Below are positions 17,911 through 26,494 of a DNA stretch of 64,000 bases, piece after piece; position 1 is the first letter of the stretch, and every line of letters starts with the position of its first letter. A program made the position numbers and the translations under genes. Source of the DNA: Bdellovibrionales bacterium. GTDB lineage: Bacteria > Bdellovibrionota > Bdellovibrionia > Bdellovibrionales > UBA1609. The DNA lies in assembly GCA_016716765.1 (NCBI GenBank), contig JADJVA010000020.1, positions 124,001 through 188,000 of the forward strand. Reading direction: 5' to 3'. The notes under the pieces are model-generated. The model searched no databases, was not told the DNA's origin, and saw only the letters and a list, made by a program, of their open reading frames with translations.

Positions 17911-17970
17911 TTTTCACAATCACCAGATCATCTCACAGTGAAAGCTTCGAAAAGAAAGATCTAAACCTTT

Positions 17971-18192
17971 ATACAGCGGCTGGCCCGCAAGCCTTCGGTG
18001 AATTTGTTGTTTCCAAGACACAAGGAACCTGGCTGAACCAAATCTCAGGGGTTCAGGATCGAGTTCGGCTTGGTGCAGTGCTCACAAAGGGAGCGCTGCT
18101 GCCGGACGCATGTCTGAAGATCCTGAACCCCTGAGATTTGGTTCAGCCAGGGACCTTTGGAGTTTGGAACAACAATCAAGCAGGCCAGTTTA
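17971..18192 (-). repeat. right inverted arm, element copy 1
   Basis: This 222-base arm is the reverse complement of the left arm. It contains the second perfect 32-base stem (18029-18060 with 18119-18150). In forward reading it keeps an open frame with AAGPQAFGEFVVSK and ISGVQDRVRLGAVLT, and the same peptide strings occur in copy 2. Confidence 0.85.
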
Positions 18193-18414
18193 AATTCTGT
18201 AAAGAATCCTCACTCGTTTAGATCGCTAACACCTCTTCAGACTCTTGCTTGGGAGACTGCCCAGCGGACCCGCACGGGGTGATAGGTTCAGTGATGGCTC
18301 TATTTGCAAAGCAAGGATGATTCGATCGTTTTTTTGACTCTTCGATGCTAGGCCCAAATGTTGCAAAATAGGCACGACAGTTCCCTTAGTTTTTTAAAAT
18401 CAATGAGGATTTTT

Positions 18415-19356
18415 ATGAACTTATTTTCCCCGTTTGTTGTCGCGGCTTCTTTGTCCGTTTTCTTGAGCCTTCCCTCCCAAGCCAAGGCAAATACGGGCCC
18501 AAAGCCCACTTGTCGTACCACCCTCGCCCCCTCTTCTCGCAAGAGTCCCATTGCCGCTGCACTTGAGAAGCCTCCCGAAGGCTCGGCTGCTCAAGCCCTC
18601 TCAGCCCTTAGTGCAATCAAAGACGAAATTTCACAACGGCAAGCCAATGAAACGGCGACTGAGCTAGATACCAAAGAATATGAAAGCGCGCTTGCCCATC
18701 TGAACGAAATGACTCTTCAGCTTGAACAGACGGTTCGAGATGAAAATGCAGGCGAAGACATCCCTGCTACCGCCTATTTTATTTTCGGTCAGGCAGCAAT
18801 CGAAAAGGTCCTTAGTTTAGCTTTAACCGAACAGATCAAGAGAAATCCACTTGTAATTAAAGTACCTCAGCCCTTCGGCGTTTCATTGTTAGCCCTCTTG
18901 GGAATATGGACTGCTCAGGGAGAGCAAATACTGGGCAAAATAAGCCAGTATATTGATTTCCAAGGCTTCGTAAATGATGGACTCACAATGATATCCTCAG
19001 CCCCAGTAGATCTTTCCATGCAGGGATCTGCAACGGTTTTGGTATCGAGCTACGCAGTAGCAGCCACAGTCCATTTTTTCTATAAGTTCTTTCGCAAAAA
19101 ACCAGCAGCGAAAGGTGATAAAAGTGATGTCGTACAAAATCAGGAAAACATAACAGATCGCAATCATAGTTTTGAAATTTCACGCCACACTTCACTGACG
19201 GCCATAACAACGGATACGGCACAAAGTATTCCTGGATTAGATCTTTGGACTGTCACAAGCAGTGACCCCTTAAATCCCAAGGCTGAGCCTGAGCAACTCG
19301 ATATTGTTCTTTTCTCAAAAGAGGGACAGCCGGCTCTCATTGTCATTAGAAAATAG
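18415..19356 (+). CDS. secreted or membrane-bound protein, unknown
   Basis: The frame is open from 18358. ATG 18415 is preferred because it starts a clean signal peptide (MNLFSPFVVAASLSVFLSL, cut near SQAKA). ATG 18403 is also possible. The mature protein of about 290 residues has an alanine- and glutamate-rich helical part, a hydrophobic stretch near residue 160 (LLALLGIWTA) and another near 210 (VLVSSYAVAATVHFFYKFF) followed by lysines. This suggests an inner-membrane protein with a soluble C-terminal domain. No family recognised. It shares the block with the next gene at 19621, also an exported unknown. Confidence 0.7.
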   Translation: MNLFSPFVVAASLSVFLSLPSQAKANTGPKPTCRTTLAPSSRKSPIAAALEKPPEGSAAQALSALSAIKDEISQRQANETATELDTKEYESALAHLNEMTLQLEQTVRDENAGEDIPATAYFIFGQAAIEKVLSLALTEQIKRNPLVIKVPQPFGVSLLALLGIWTAQGEQILGKISQYIDFQGFVNDGLTMISSAPVDLSMQGSATVLVSSYAVAATVHFFYKFFRKKPAAKGDKSDVVQNQENITDRNHSFEISRHTSLTAITTDTAQSIPGLDLWTVTSSDPLNPKAEPEQLDIVLFSKEGQPALIVIRK

Positions 19357-19404
19357 CAAATCCCCTCCTCTCGGGTCTCCTAAAAACCGGAGAGGGCTCT
19401 TCTC

Positions 19405-19423
19405 GGAGCCAAAATTTGGCTCC
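19405..19423 (+). terminator. possible terminator hairpin after 18415-19356
   Basis: GGAGCC (19405-19410) pairs with GGCTCC (19418-19423) around AAAATTT. A short pyrimidine tail (TTCT) follows. The hairpin sits 48 bases after the stop codon. It is near-palindromic and the T-run is weak, so the call is tentative. Confidence 0.35.
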
Positions 19424-19620
19424 TTCTAAAGAAGTTTAGAAATTTCTCCTCGATCTTCATTCGTGCAGATCGATCATTTAAAATTTCTAATCCCCTCAAA
19501 AGACTCGAGAAATCCCGATCTGCCCAATAAAATCGCTCGTCGGCACTGGCCTTGAAGAAAGTTCTCTTTGATTGCTTTGGAGTTGCCTGAAATAGGAAGA
19601 CCCAAAACCAGGAAAAATAG

Positions 19621-21099
19621 ATGAGAGTCTTAACAAAGAGAGAATTCAAAGTGCCCTTTAATAAATACAGTTTTCATGATTCATACAGTCTTCAAAAATT
19701 TTGGACAAGTCTTGTGTCAATTCGCCTTCGAGAGCGCCCATCAGCCCATCCGATTGCTTCTTGGAGATTGATCCCCTCACTCCTTCTCACGTGCTCAATG
19801 ACACTGAACCTTTCTCCGGGCCTTCCGCTCAATGCCACCTTCAGTTATTTCGGTGCACCTGCCTCTGCTGAAGATCAGATCGGCGAGCGCACTACTTTTG
19901 ATGTTGATCTCGAATCCCTGACTGGCGTCTCAACTGAAACTCCCGTGGAAATCCCAACAGCCATAACGGCCGATACAGAACTTCAAATCGACTTGGGAAA
20001 AGGCAATCAAATCAGACTCACTGGTCCCGAGTCCTTTTTGAATGATCCCCAACATCCCCTGCGTCAACTGGATCCTGCCACGCAAGAGAGATTTCTTGCA
20101 CGAAGAGCCGCTTTCCTCCCAAGAATGGCTGCCTTTTTGGCAAGTGCAAAGGGTGGATTTGGTCTCTACAGCCTCAGTAAAAAAATCATCACCTACGTTC
20201 GACCAACTGTTAAATCAAGCGTCGAATCCAACGGGTCTCAGAATTTTCAATCTGGGGAATCTTCCGAACAGGTTCTCACTCAAGCCCTCACTGAATCCAG
20301 TGGAAAAACTCAAAAGAGAGCAAAGCTACTTAAAATTGTTGACGCCCTTTTGTTTATGGATCCCGGAACATTTGCTAACGCTCATACCGTTGGCTTAAGA
20401 ATTGTTATAGGTGCCATTGCTCTTGGTGGACTCGGTTTGAACGGCGGAGGAATGATCGTCAAAGCTGCCGAAAAGATCCCATCAAAATTGGGGGGCCGGT
20501 ATGTTCAGGCTGCGCTCTCCTCTGGCATTGCCCAAAGGATCATGAGCGCCGACATCGGATTTGGAGGGCAAAGAGGAGTTGCGATCAATTTTGGTTATAA
20601 CTTTAAAAAAGGAAGTTTTGTCGCACAGGCCTTCCCATGGCGCGAGAGCTATCAAAAAACCCTGGGTGTCGCCGGGTATCTGGGTTTTAATCTCCGCGTT
20701 GGTGGTTTTTTTGATGCAACTTCAGATCGTCAAGCTCGAGGGGAATACGTCCTTGTACCACCTGGTCCGGGTTTTATGTCAAAAGGAGAGCACTTCTTCT
20801 CCGCAGGGCTTAATCTTCCTTTTGCTGTGCCGGGATTTTTTCCTCTATCAGAGATAATGGGCTACCGAGCCTCTGCCCAAGTTGGTGGATCGCTTGGAAT
20901 TCGAGAGAATATTGCTGTTTCCAGAATAACTCCCTTTTTCGCAAGGTTAATACCCGGAATTGGATGGGGAGCTCAGGATGTTGAGAATTTTAGAAGGGAG
21001 ATCTCCTCCTATTCAGGGCAACTGGCCAAAAAAGGGCGGGCGGCAGGAATACGCGTGTGTCAAAAACTCCTCGCTTCACGCAGAAGCAATGCTCCTTGA
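19621..21099 (+). CDS. exported protein, possibly outer-membrane
   Basis: The 492-residue frame begins at ATG 19621. The hydrophobic export segment (LIPSLLLTCSMTLNLSPGLPL) lies far inside, about residues 50-70, so the true start may be later. A short Thr/Glu-rich section is followed by an alanine-rich helical region. The last 170 residues are glycine- and aromatic-rich with alternating pattern (VAINFGYNFKKGSFVAQAF, GVAGYLGFNLRVGGFFDA), as seen in beta-barrel or beta-sheet envelope proteins. No known family was recognised. It follows 18415-19356 on the same strand and may belong with it. Confidence 0.65.
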   Translation: MRVLTKREFKVPFNKYSFHDSYSLQKFWTSLVSIRLRERPSAHPIASWRLIPSLLLTCSMTLNLSPGLPLNATFSYFGAPASAEDQIGERTTFDVDLESLTGVSTETPVEIPTAITADTELQIDLGKGNQIRLTGPESFLNDPQHPLRQLDPATQERFLARRAAFLPRMAAFLASAKGGFGLYSLSKKIITYVRPTVKSSVESNGSQNFQSGESSEQVLTQALTESSGKTQKRAKLLKIVDALLFMDPGTFANAHTVGLRIVIGAIALGGLGLNGGGMIVKAAEKIPSKLGGRYVQAALSSGIAQRIMSADIGFGGQRGVAINFGYNFKKGSFVAQAFPWRESYQKTLGVAGYLGFNLRVGGFFDATSDRQARGEYVLVPPGPGFMSKGEHFFSAGLNLPFAVPGFFPLSEIMGYRASAQVGGSLGIRENIAVSRITPFFARLIPGIGWGAQDVENFRREISSYSGQLAKKGRAAGIRVCQKLLASRRSNAP

Positions 21100-21197
21100 T
21101 TTCGCGATCTTATCCACTTCCAAACAAATCAACCAAGACCCAGGAGTATTGAGATCGCCGAACTAAATAATTACTGCGACCAACCGATAAGCCTTAG

Positions 21198-21575
21198 GTG
21201 AAGGACCTAGCCTCGAACCTCTTGATTGCATTTACTTTCATCATCACGTCGCAGACTTCCTCGCAGGCCTGGGGAGAATATCGCGCCTTTGAACTTCGTA
21301 TTTATCGTCCCGAAGATGGAACTGAACGACTGATTCGCACAAGTTTTGATCACATACAATATCCCACCTATTATCCCCTCCGCCAAGGCGAGTTGATTGA
21401 AGTCAAGAACTCTTGGCGTTGCTGGGGAAATACGGGAAATTTCAAACCCATTTGTCCAAATCGCCAAGAACTCGAGGACAAGAAGGATTCCACTCCTGAT
21501 CCTCGTGGCAACTCCATCGAAGATAGCTCAAGCTCACAACCAAAGACCAGTTCCATCCCGCCAGCCTCCGCGTGA
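21198..21575 (+). CDS. small secreted protein, unknown
   Basis: The 125-residue product starts with GTG and has a signal peptide (LLIAFTFIITSQTSSQAWG). The mature part has a tryptophan/cysteine segment (NSWRCWGNTGNFKPICP) with two cysteines that could form a disulfide, and a Ser/Pro-rich tail. It lies 42 bases before the coiled-coil/Hsp20 gene on the same strand. No family recognised. Confidence 0.6.
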   Translation: MKDLASNLLIAFTFIITSQTSSQAWGEYRAFELRIYRPEDGTERLIRTSFDHIQYPTYYPLRQGELIEVKNSWRCWGNTGNFKPICPNRQELEDKKDSTPDPRGNSIEDSSSSQPKTSSIPPASA

Positions 21576-21617
21576 TTGCACAAAAGAAGTACAATCAGTA
21601 GCAGGAAGGGGATCCAT

Positions 21618-23180
21618 ATGAGTGCGGAAATCAACCGGGCGCAATCCCGCTACAGCCAAGACCTTCAATCTTTGCAAGATCAATATCGACGCCAGAGAGA
21701 TCAAACAGTTGAACAAAGCGAAGAGGATCTCAATCGGTTGCGCGAGAACTACCAGCAAAAGGAACAGGATCTGCGTCGAACAGGTGAAAGTACCGTTAAC
21801 CACATTCGTAAAACCACAGATCAAACGATCACCGCCAATCGAGAAAATAGCGCTCGTGAAATTCAAAACGAAAGAACAAAAAACCAATATACTTACGAAG
21901 AACTGCGAAAGCAGGCTCAAGTGCGTAAGACAGCTCTCAAGCAAGATCAAGAGACTGTGGAAAAAAACCATGCGAGCGATATCTCGGCCTCTCGCGCCCG
22001 TCGAGACGAGGTTCTTCATACAGAAGCTGAAAACACCAGAAATTTTCTCAAACGGGAAAATGCACAACGCCAACAGATCGAAAAATCTACTGCCGAAGAT
22101 CTAAATCGCTTGCGTGAAAATACATCCAAACAAAAAAATGCGCTCGTAGAACACAACCGTGACGAGCAAAGAGACCTCAGTCGCCAACATCAGAATCAGC
22201 TCGCCGAAGAACGGCGCCGGGGCGAAGAGCAGTATCATAACTACTCAAGCCAAGAGAAGGAAAGAATCAAAGAACTTCGCAATCAAAATCAGGAAGTCTA
22301 CGAAAATGAACGTTCAAAGGGAAACGAGCAGCTGGGTCGTCTGCGAAGCAAGCTGGATAACGAAGTGAACGGGAAACAACGGGAGGGGGAGCAGCGCCTT
22401 CAGGCCACAAAGGAAGAACAAAACGAACTATTTAGAAAAGAAAGAGAGCGCCAGACTCAAATAAAAGAACAAGTTCGTTCCGACTACGATAAAGAAGTCG
22501 CTGCGATTCACCATCAAGGAGAAACTGAAGTTCAAAGGCAAAAAGACCATTTCAGAGAGAACATGGATAAGACCAAACAGTCCCATGATATCCAAATGAA
22601 GGAGCTTCAAAAAAATCAGGACCAAGAAAAAAGAGAATCTCTCGCGCTCCATCGTCAGAACATGGAGAAAAACGATCAACTGTTCCGACAAATGCGTAAG
22701 AATCAGGAGCTTGAATTCCGAGAAGCCTTCAATACCAACCAACAGAGAAATCGCGAAGTATTGGAAGGGCAAAAAGAAAGGCTCATTGATGAGATGGACA
22801 CGCAAAAAAAATCAGCCATGGAGTCAGTCGGAAAATACCAAAATAGACAAAATGACCCATTTTATCACTTGCGCACCGCAAACTCTGTCTTAAAAGAAAA
22901 TCCCTGGGCCTATGTCCTCGAAGTCAGCGTGCCAGAATCTCAAAAGAACGAAGTGGACGTGGTCGTCAAGGAGGACCGACTCATTATCTCTGGGAAGCGC
23001 CGATTTCAAGATGAAGTTCACAATGAGGGAAGACGGGTGACAACAAACAGCTATCAGACTTTCCGCGAAGAAGTTCCGCTGAGTCACCCCTCTGTTGAAA
23101 AAGACGTCACTCGTGAGTATCAAGATGGCATTCTAAAGGTCTTGATTCCAAAGGCTGGAACAAAGGATTTCATTATTTAA
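21618..23180 (+). CDS. long coiled-coil protein with C-terminal Hsp20 (alpha-crystallin) domain
   Basis: ATG 21618 is chosen over the upstream frame because GGAAGGGG precedes it. The 520-residue product begins with about 400 residues of continuous charged helix very rich in Glu, Gln, Arg, Lys and Asn, without proline, typical of a long coiled coil. The last 110 residues form a small-heat-shock domain: YVLEVSVPESQKNEVDVVV, EDRLIISGKRR, TFREEVPLSHP and DGILKVLIPK. There is no signal peptide, so it should act in the cytoplasm. Small heat-shock proteins bind unfolded proteins as oligomers. Here the coiled coil could set the assembly or provide a scaffold. This architecture is unusual. Confidence 0.85.
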   Translation: MSAEINRAQSRYSQDLQSLQDQYRRQRDQTVEQSEEDLNRLRENYQQKEQDLRRTGESTVNHIRKTTDQTITANRENSAREIQNERTKNQYTYEELRKQAQVRKTALKQDQETVEKNHASDISASRARRDEVLHTEAENTRNFLKRENAQRQQIEKSTAEDLNRLRENTSKQKNALVEHNRDEQRDLSRQHQNQLAEERRRGEEQYHNYSSQEKERIKELRNQNQEVYENERSKGNEQLGRLRSKLDNEVNGKQREGEQRLQATKEEQNELFRKERERQTQIKEQVRSDYDKEVAAIHHQGETEVQRQKDHFRENMDKTKQSHDIQMKELQKNQDQEKRESLALHRQNMEKNDQLFRQMRKNQELEFREAFNTNQQRNREVLEGQKERLIDEMDTQKKSAMESVGKYQNRQNDPFYHLRTANSVLKENPWAYVLEVSVPESQKNEVDVVVKEDRLIISGKRRFQDEVHNEGRRVTTNSYQTFREEVPLSHPSVEKDVTREYQDGILKVLIPKAGTKDFII

Positions 23181-23186
23181 TGTGCC

Positions 23187-23978
23187 TCAATTTGCCATCA
23201 CTATACCAAAATAACTCATTCCCAAAAACAGAGATCCCAATAGGATCCGATACCACGCAAATTGGCTAAATCCAAATCGGCCGAGGTAATAAATAAAAAA
23301 ACGAATAGCTAGCAATCCCACTCCAAAAGAAACCATATTTCCCAAAATGATGAGGATGACTTGATCAGAAGTGATCGTCGGTGCAATTTTAAGTAATTTT
23401 ATAAAGGTCGCTCCCGTCAAAGTCGGAACCGCAAGAATAAATGAAAACTCCGCAGCCCTCTTGCGGTCTAAACCCTGCCACAAGCCTCCTATAATGGTGG
23501 CTGCAGCCCTTGATACCCCCGGAATAAAAGCCACACATTGTGCAAAGCCAATCAACAGGGCCTGTTTGTAAGTAACATTCTCCTCACTTTTGGGTGCTGG
23601 GAGGGAAGTGGCGCCATTTCGCTTGTCAATGAGCAAAAGAAAAACTCCACCCAACAAAAGGGACCAGGCCACAACATCCGTTCGATCCAAAATTCGGTCA
23701 ATATGGTTCTTCACCAGGAGGCCAAGCACGCCTGCCGGCAAAAAACCAATAAACAATTTCTTATAAAATTCGATAGATCGAAAGAATCGCCTCCAATAAA
23801 GAACTAAAACCGAAGCAATCGCACCAGACTGCACAATCACCGTGTAGTCCTTCACAAAAGATTCTCCGCTAATTCCCATTACATAAGAGGTGAGAATGAT
23901 GTGCCCTGTGGAAGAAATCGGCAAAAATTCAGTCAGCCCTTCAACCACAGCTAAAAGTATTCCATGTCCTAAGTCCAT
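23187..23978 (-). CDS. uppP: undecaprenyl-diphosphatase
   Basis: UppP (BacA) removes one phosphate from undecaprenyl diphosphate to recycle the lipid carrier for peptidoglycan and other envelope polymers. The 263-residue protein is highly hydrophobic with about eight helices. It has the two signature segments: VEGLTEFLPISSTGH (Glu13, Glu17, Ser22-Ser23, His26) and PGVSRAAATI with the catalytic-site arginine. Length is normal for the family. The gene converges on the coiled-coil/Hsp20 gene with a six-base gap. Confidence 0.95.
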   Translation of the reverse strand: MDLGHGILLAVVEGLTEFLPISSTGHIILTSYVMGISGESFVKDYTVIVQSGAIASVLVLYWRRFFRSIEFYKKLFIGFLPAGVLGLLVKNHIDRILDRTDVVAWSLLLGGVFLLLIDKRNGATSLPAPKSEENVTYKQALLIGFAQCVAFIPGVSRAAATIIGGLWQGLDRKRAAEFSFILAVPTLTGATFIKLLKIAPTITSDQVILIILGNMVSFGVGLLAIRFFIYYLGRFGFSQFAWYRILLGSLFLGMSYFGIVMAN

Positions 23979-24186
23979 TTGGGAAAGCTACCGTTTACCC
24001 AAAGCCTTGGCAAGCAAGTGAACCGGAAAAAAATGGCTCAAATTGAGATTGAATTGAGTTAGCTCAACCTGGGAACAAGGCCTCTGGTGTCAAAAAAATC
24101 GCCAAAAAATCTGCGTTTCAAGTCAAATCCTGGCCGAACCGATGGATCTATGTATAAGGAACCGCACAGTTAGGGAGGTTGCTTCT

Positions 24187-24918
24187 GTGGAAGGCTTATT
24201 AAATTTCTTTGTGAATTACAAGATAGCTGACATTGCCATCGGTCTTATCGGCTTGTACGCGCTCACTCTTATTCTTGATCGATTTAAAGCTCTCTTTTTC
24301 GATTACGCGTTGCCGGTTGGTCCCTTTATGAATCAAGTATCGAAACTGATTCGAGAGGACAAGATCGACGAAGCCCTCACTTTTTGTGCTGCCAACGAAA
24401 AAAAGCCGCTGGCGCACGTCATCAAGAGAGTCCTAGAAAAATCTGATCGTGAAGAGCATGCAATCTCGCAATCTTTGGATATTGCAAGTTCAGAAATTGC
24501 TCCCAAACTTGTCAGAAGACTGGGGCAAGTTCAAATGGTATCCAACGTGGTAACCCTAGTGGGCCTGCTTGGAACAGTGATTGGTCTGATTGTGGCCTTT
24601 AAAGCCATCAGTTTTGCCGATGTTTCTCAAAAACAAACGATTCTAGCTCAGGGAATCTCAATCGCGATGACGGCGACCGCTGCCGCTCTTATTGTCGCTA
24701 TTCCCACAATGTTTGCGTACACCTTTCTGTATGAAAAGCAGAATCGCCTTTTCTCACAAATTGATGAAAATTCGCAGAAGATAATGGAAATGCTGAGCGA
24801 ACGAGCCTATGCTCCCGTCCAAAACCAGAATATTTATCCTACAGATCTTCGCGGTGAAAAAATCACGAACAAGGAAAAAACTCCACCTCCTCCGGGATCA
24901 GCTCCGAAGGCCTCATGA
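24187..24918 (+). CDS. MotA/TolQ/ExbB-type proton channel protein
   Basis: GTG 24187 is preferred to the upstream ATG 24142 because GGGAGG lies nine bases before it. The product has about 243 residues with one N-terminal membrane helix, a cytoplasmic helical loop (DKIDEALTFCAANEKKPLAHVI) and two further helices with the family core (LGQVQMVSNVVTLVGLLGTVIGLI and GISIAMTATAAALIVAIPTMFAYTFL). Such proteins form the pentameric stator of proton-driven motors. It is followed by two ExbD/TolR-type genes, the arrangement of the Myxococcus AglR-AglQ-AglS gliding motor. Confidence 0.9.
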   Translation: MEGLLNFFVNYKIADIAIGLIGLYALTLILDRFKALFFDYALPVGPFMNQVSKLIREDKIDEALTFCAANEKKPLAHVIKRVLEKSDREEHAISQSLDIASSEIAPKLVRRLGQVQMVSNVVTLVGLLGTVIGLIVAFKAISFADVSQKQTILAQGISIAMTATAAALIVAIPTMFAYTFLYEKQNRLFSQIDENSQKIMEMLSERAYAPVQNQNIYPTDLRGEKITNKEKTPPPPGSAPKAS

Positions 24919-24939
24919 ACTCCTTCAAGGAAGAAGCAG

Positions 24940-25476
24940 ATGCGTATTCATAGAACCAGAAAAGCAGATGCAACCTACGATCTCAATTTGGCTCCCTTTC
25001 TTGATATTATTGTATCCATCATACCTATGCTCCTATTGAGCGTGGTCTTTGTTCAAATTCGCATGATCGAAACCTCAATTCCTCAGGTTGTCGCTCAGAA
25101 AATCAAAGAACAGCAAGAGGATAAAAAACCTGCTGTATTTGTTTCCCTCAAGATCGAAAAGGGTGCCTTTGGCTTTGTGGTATCGGACAACGGAAAAAAG
25201 AAAGAATACGAAGTTGCCGGAAAAAACGGACTTCTGGATTACGATGGTCTGGCGAAAGCCTCCGCCAATCTGAAACGGCAGTACGTTGATATTTTTACGA
25301 TTGATTTAATACCAGATGCAAATGTCACTTACGACGATCTGGTCAAAACGCTGGACGTCGTTCGGCGTCTGCCTGCAAGCGAGGGAAAAGTAACGGTTAA
25401 AGATGAAAAGACCGGGCAGATGGCAGAAACCGATCTCATGTTTCCGAATGTGACCTTTGCAAATGTCGTAAAATGA
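24940..25476 (+). CDS. ExbD/TolR-type motor protein, first copy
   Basis: The 178-residue protein has a short cytoplasmic start, one membrane helix with the family aspartate (Asp22 in NLAPFLDIIVSII) and a periplasmic domain. The aspartate is the proton-carrying residue in the family. It lies 21 bases after the TolQ-like gene. The second ExbD gene is at 25564. The first helix contains two prolines (IIPML), unlike the second copy. Confidence 0.9.
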   Translation: MRIHRTRKADATYDLNLAPFLDIIVSIIPMLLLSVVFVQIRMIETSIPQVVAQKIKEQQEDKKPAVFVSLKIEKGAFGFVVSDNGKKKEYEVAGKNGLLDYDGLAKASANLKRQYVDIFTIDLIPDANVTYDDLVKTLDVVRRLPASEGKVTVKDEKTGQMAETDLMFPNVTFANVVK

Positions 25477-25563
25477 GACTGAAAAGAAAGAACGAATGGG
25501 ACAAGGAATCATCATGAGCGCAGTAGAATCAATGCAATTGGCGGATACTGAAAGGGGAATGTT

Positions 25564-26082
25564 ATGGCAGGTGGAATAAAGCGCCACATGGAAAAACGAC
25601 TCCCATCAACCTTTAAGATCCAAATCACTTCCATGGTCGATATGTTTGTTATCATTCTCGTCTTTTTGCTAAAAAGCTACTCCACCTCCCCCGTTAATAT
25701 TACACCCAACGCAGATTTGAGACTACCAACTTCAAATTCCCTTCAGGAACCAGTGGACGTCATTAAAATGGTCATATCAAAAAAAGGTGTGTTCATTGAA
25801 GACAAAAGAGTCGTCGAGTTTGATGCATCTGGTTCCTTGAACTCCAAAGACATTGACGCCTCGGATCCTTCCTTTATTCCAGGTTTATTCAAAGAACTCG
25901 ATGAAAAGGCCAAACAAACCCAAGACATCTCGAAGCAGAATGAAACTGTTGAATTCGACGGGCGCGTGCTGATGCAAGCAGATCGCGACATGCCTTACTC
26001 TCTGCTTCAGAAGGTCATGTACACATCAATGCTTGCTGGATATCCAAACGTAAAACTGGCCGTGGCTGCCAAGGACTTTTAG
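25564..26082 (+). CDS. ExbD/TolR-type motor protein, second copy
   Basis: The 172-residue protein has the same design: a basic N-terminus, Asp26 in ITSMVDMFVIILVF, one membrane helix and a periplasmic domain ending in LQKVMYTSMLAGYPNVKLAV. That ending matches the ExbD C-terminal helix-strand. GGGGAA lies upstream of the ATG. The 87-base gap before it contains only a tiny frame (25496 onward) judged not to be a gene. Two different ExbD proteins with one ExbB favour a hetero-assembled motor. Confidence 0.9.
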   Translation: MAGGIKRHMEKRLPSTFKIQITSMVDMFVIILVFLLKSYSTSPVNITPNADLRLPTSNSLQEPVDVIKMVISKKGVFIEDKRVVEFDASGSLNSKDIDASDPSFIPGLFKELDEKAKQTQDISKQNETVEFDGRVLMQADRDMPYSLLQKVMYTSMLAGYPNVKLAVAAKDF

Positions 26083-26087
26083 GTTCT

Positions 26088-26327
26088 CTAGGATTTTTTG
26101 ATCAATTCACTCACTTCAGCAACCATGAAATTCAATCGACCATGAAGGTCCTCAATTTGAGAGAGATTTACCTTGAGCTGACTCAATACATCAAGGGGTT
26201 CAGAACTAAGTCCAGCTAATTCAAGATAAGCCGTGGACAAATAAGACGCCAAAGCGGTCGGCTCCGACCGGAACTGGATTCCTCCAAACGCAACAGTTGC
26301 AATTTCTTGAGATTCTTTTACTCCCAC
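26088..26327 (-). CDS. small helical protein, unknown
   Basis: This 79-residue frame starts with GTG at 26327 behind AAGGAG at good spacing. It is helical (EPLDVLSQLKVNLSQIEDLHGRL) without signal peptide or cysteine. It converges on the second ExbD gene with five bases between stop codons. No family recognised. The good ribosome site is the main support. Confidence 0.6.
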   Translation of the reverse strand: MGVKESQEIATVAFGGIQFRSEPTALASYLSTAYLELAGLSSEPLDVLSQLKVNLSQIEDLHGRLNFMVAEVSELIKKS

Positions 26328-26494
26328 TGGGACTCCTTCACAAATGCTTTCAAGAATAGACTTCTTCCCGATTATTTTCTTCGATCGTAACGATAGACTC
26401 TCAAAACCAGAACTTAAATTAACTTACAATGACAAAACACTCCCAAAAAACGGTACCAAATTGGAACTTTTTCATGATCCTTACTTCTTCTCTC

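Larger units (their letters stand above)
17541..18192. mobile_element. palindromic repeat element, copy 1 (652 bp)
   Basis: The element has two inverted arms, 17541-17761 and 17971-18192, which are almost identical when one is reversed. Its outer ends read TAAACTGGCC...GGCCAGTTTA. A 209-base spacer separates the arms. Each arm has its own perfect 32-base inverted repeat with a 58-base loop. The same family occurs at 40285-41074. The layout fits a non-autonomous, foldback-type or MITE-like mobile element, or a decayed larger element. No intact transposase is encoded. The ends and the family are not ones recognised from known insertion sequences. Confidence 0.8.

Noticed and set aside
17904..18134. 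76-residue frame MWIFTITRSSH...
   Set aside because: It lies in the spacer and right arm of the repeat element. No ribosome site, and it is better explained as element sequence.
19380..19649. 89-residue minus-strand frame with a hydrophobic start
   Set aside because: TTG start, overlaps the terminator-like hairpin and the start of 19621-21099. AAAGGG upstream gives weak support, so it was not listed as a gene.
21534..22805. Large hydrophobic-looking minus-strand frames
   Set aside because: They are antisense to the charged coiled coil, whose Glu/Lys/Gln codons read as Leu/Phe on the other strand.
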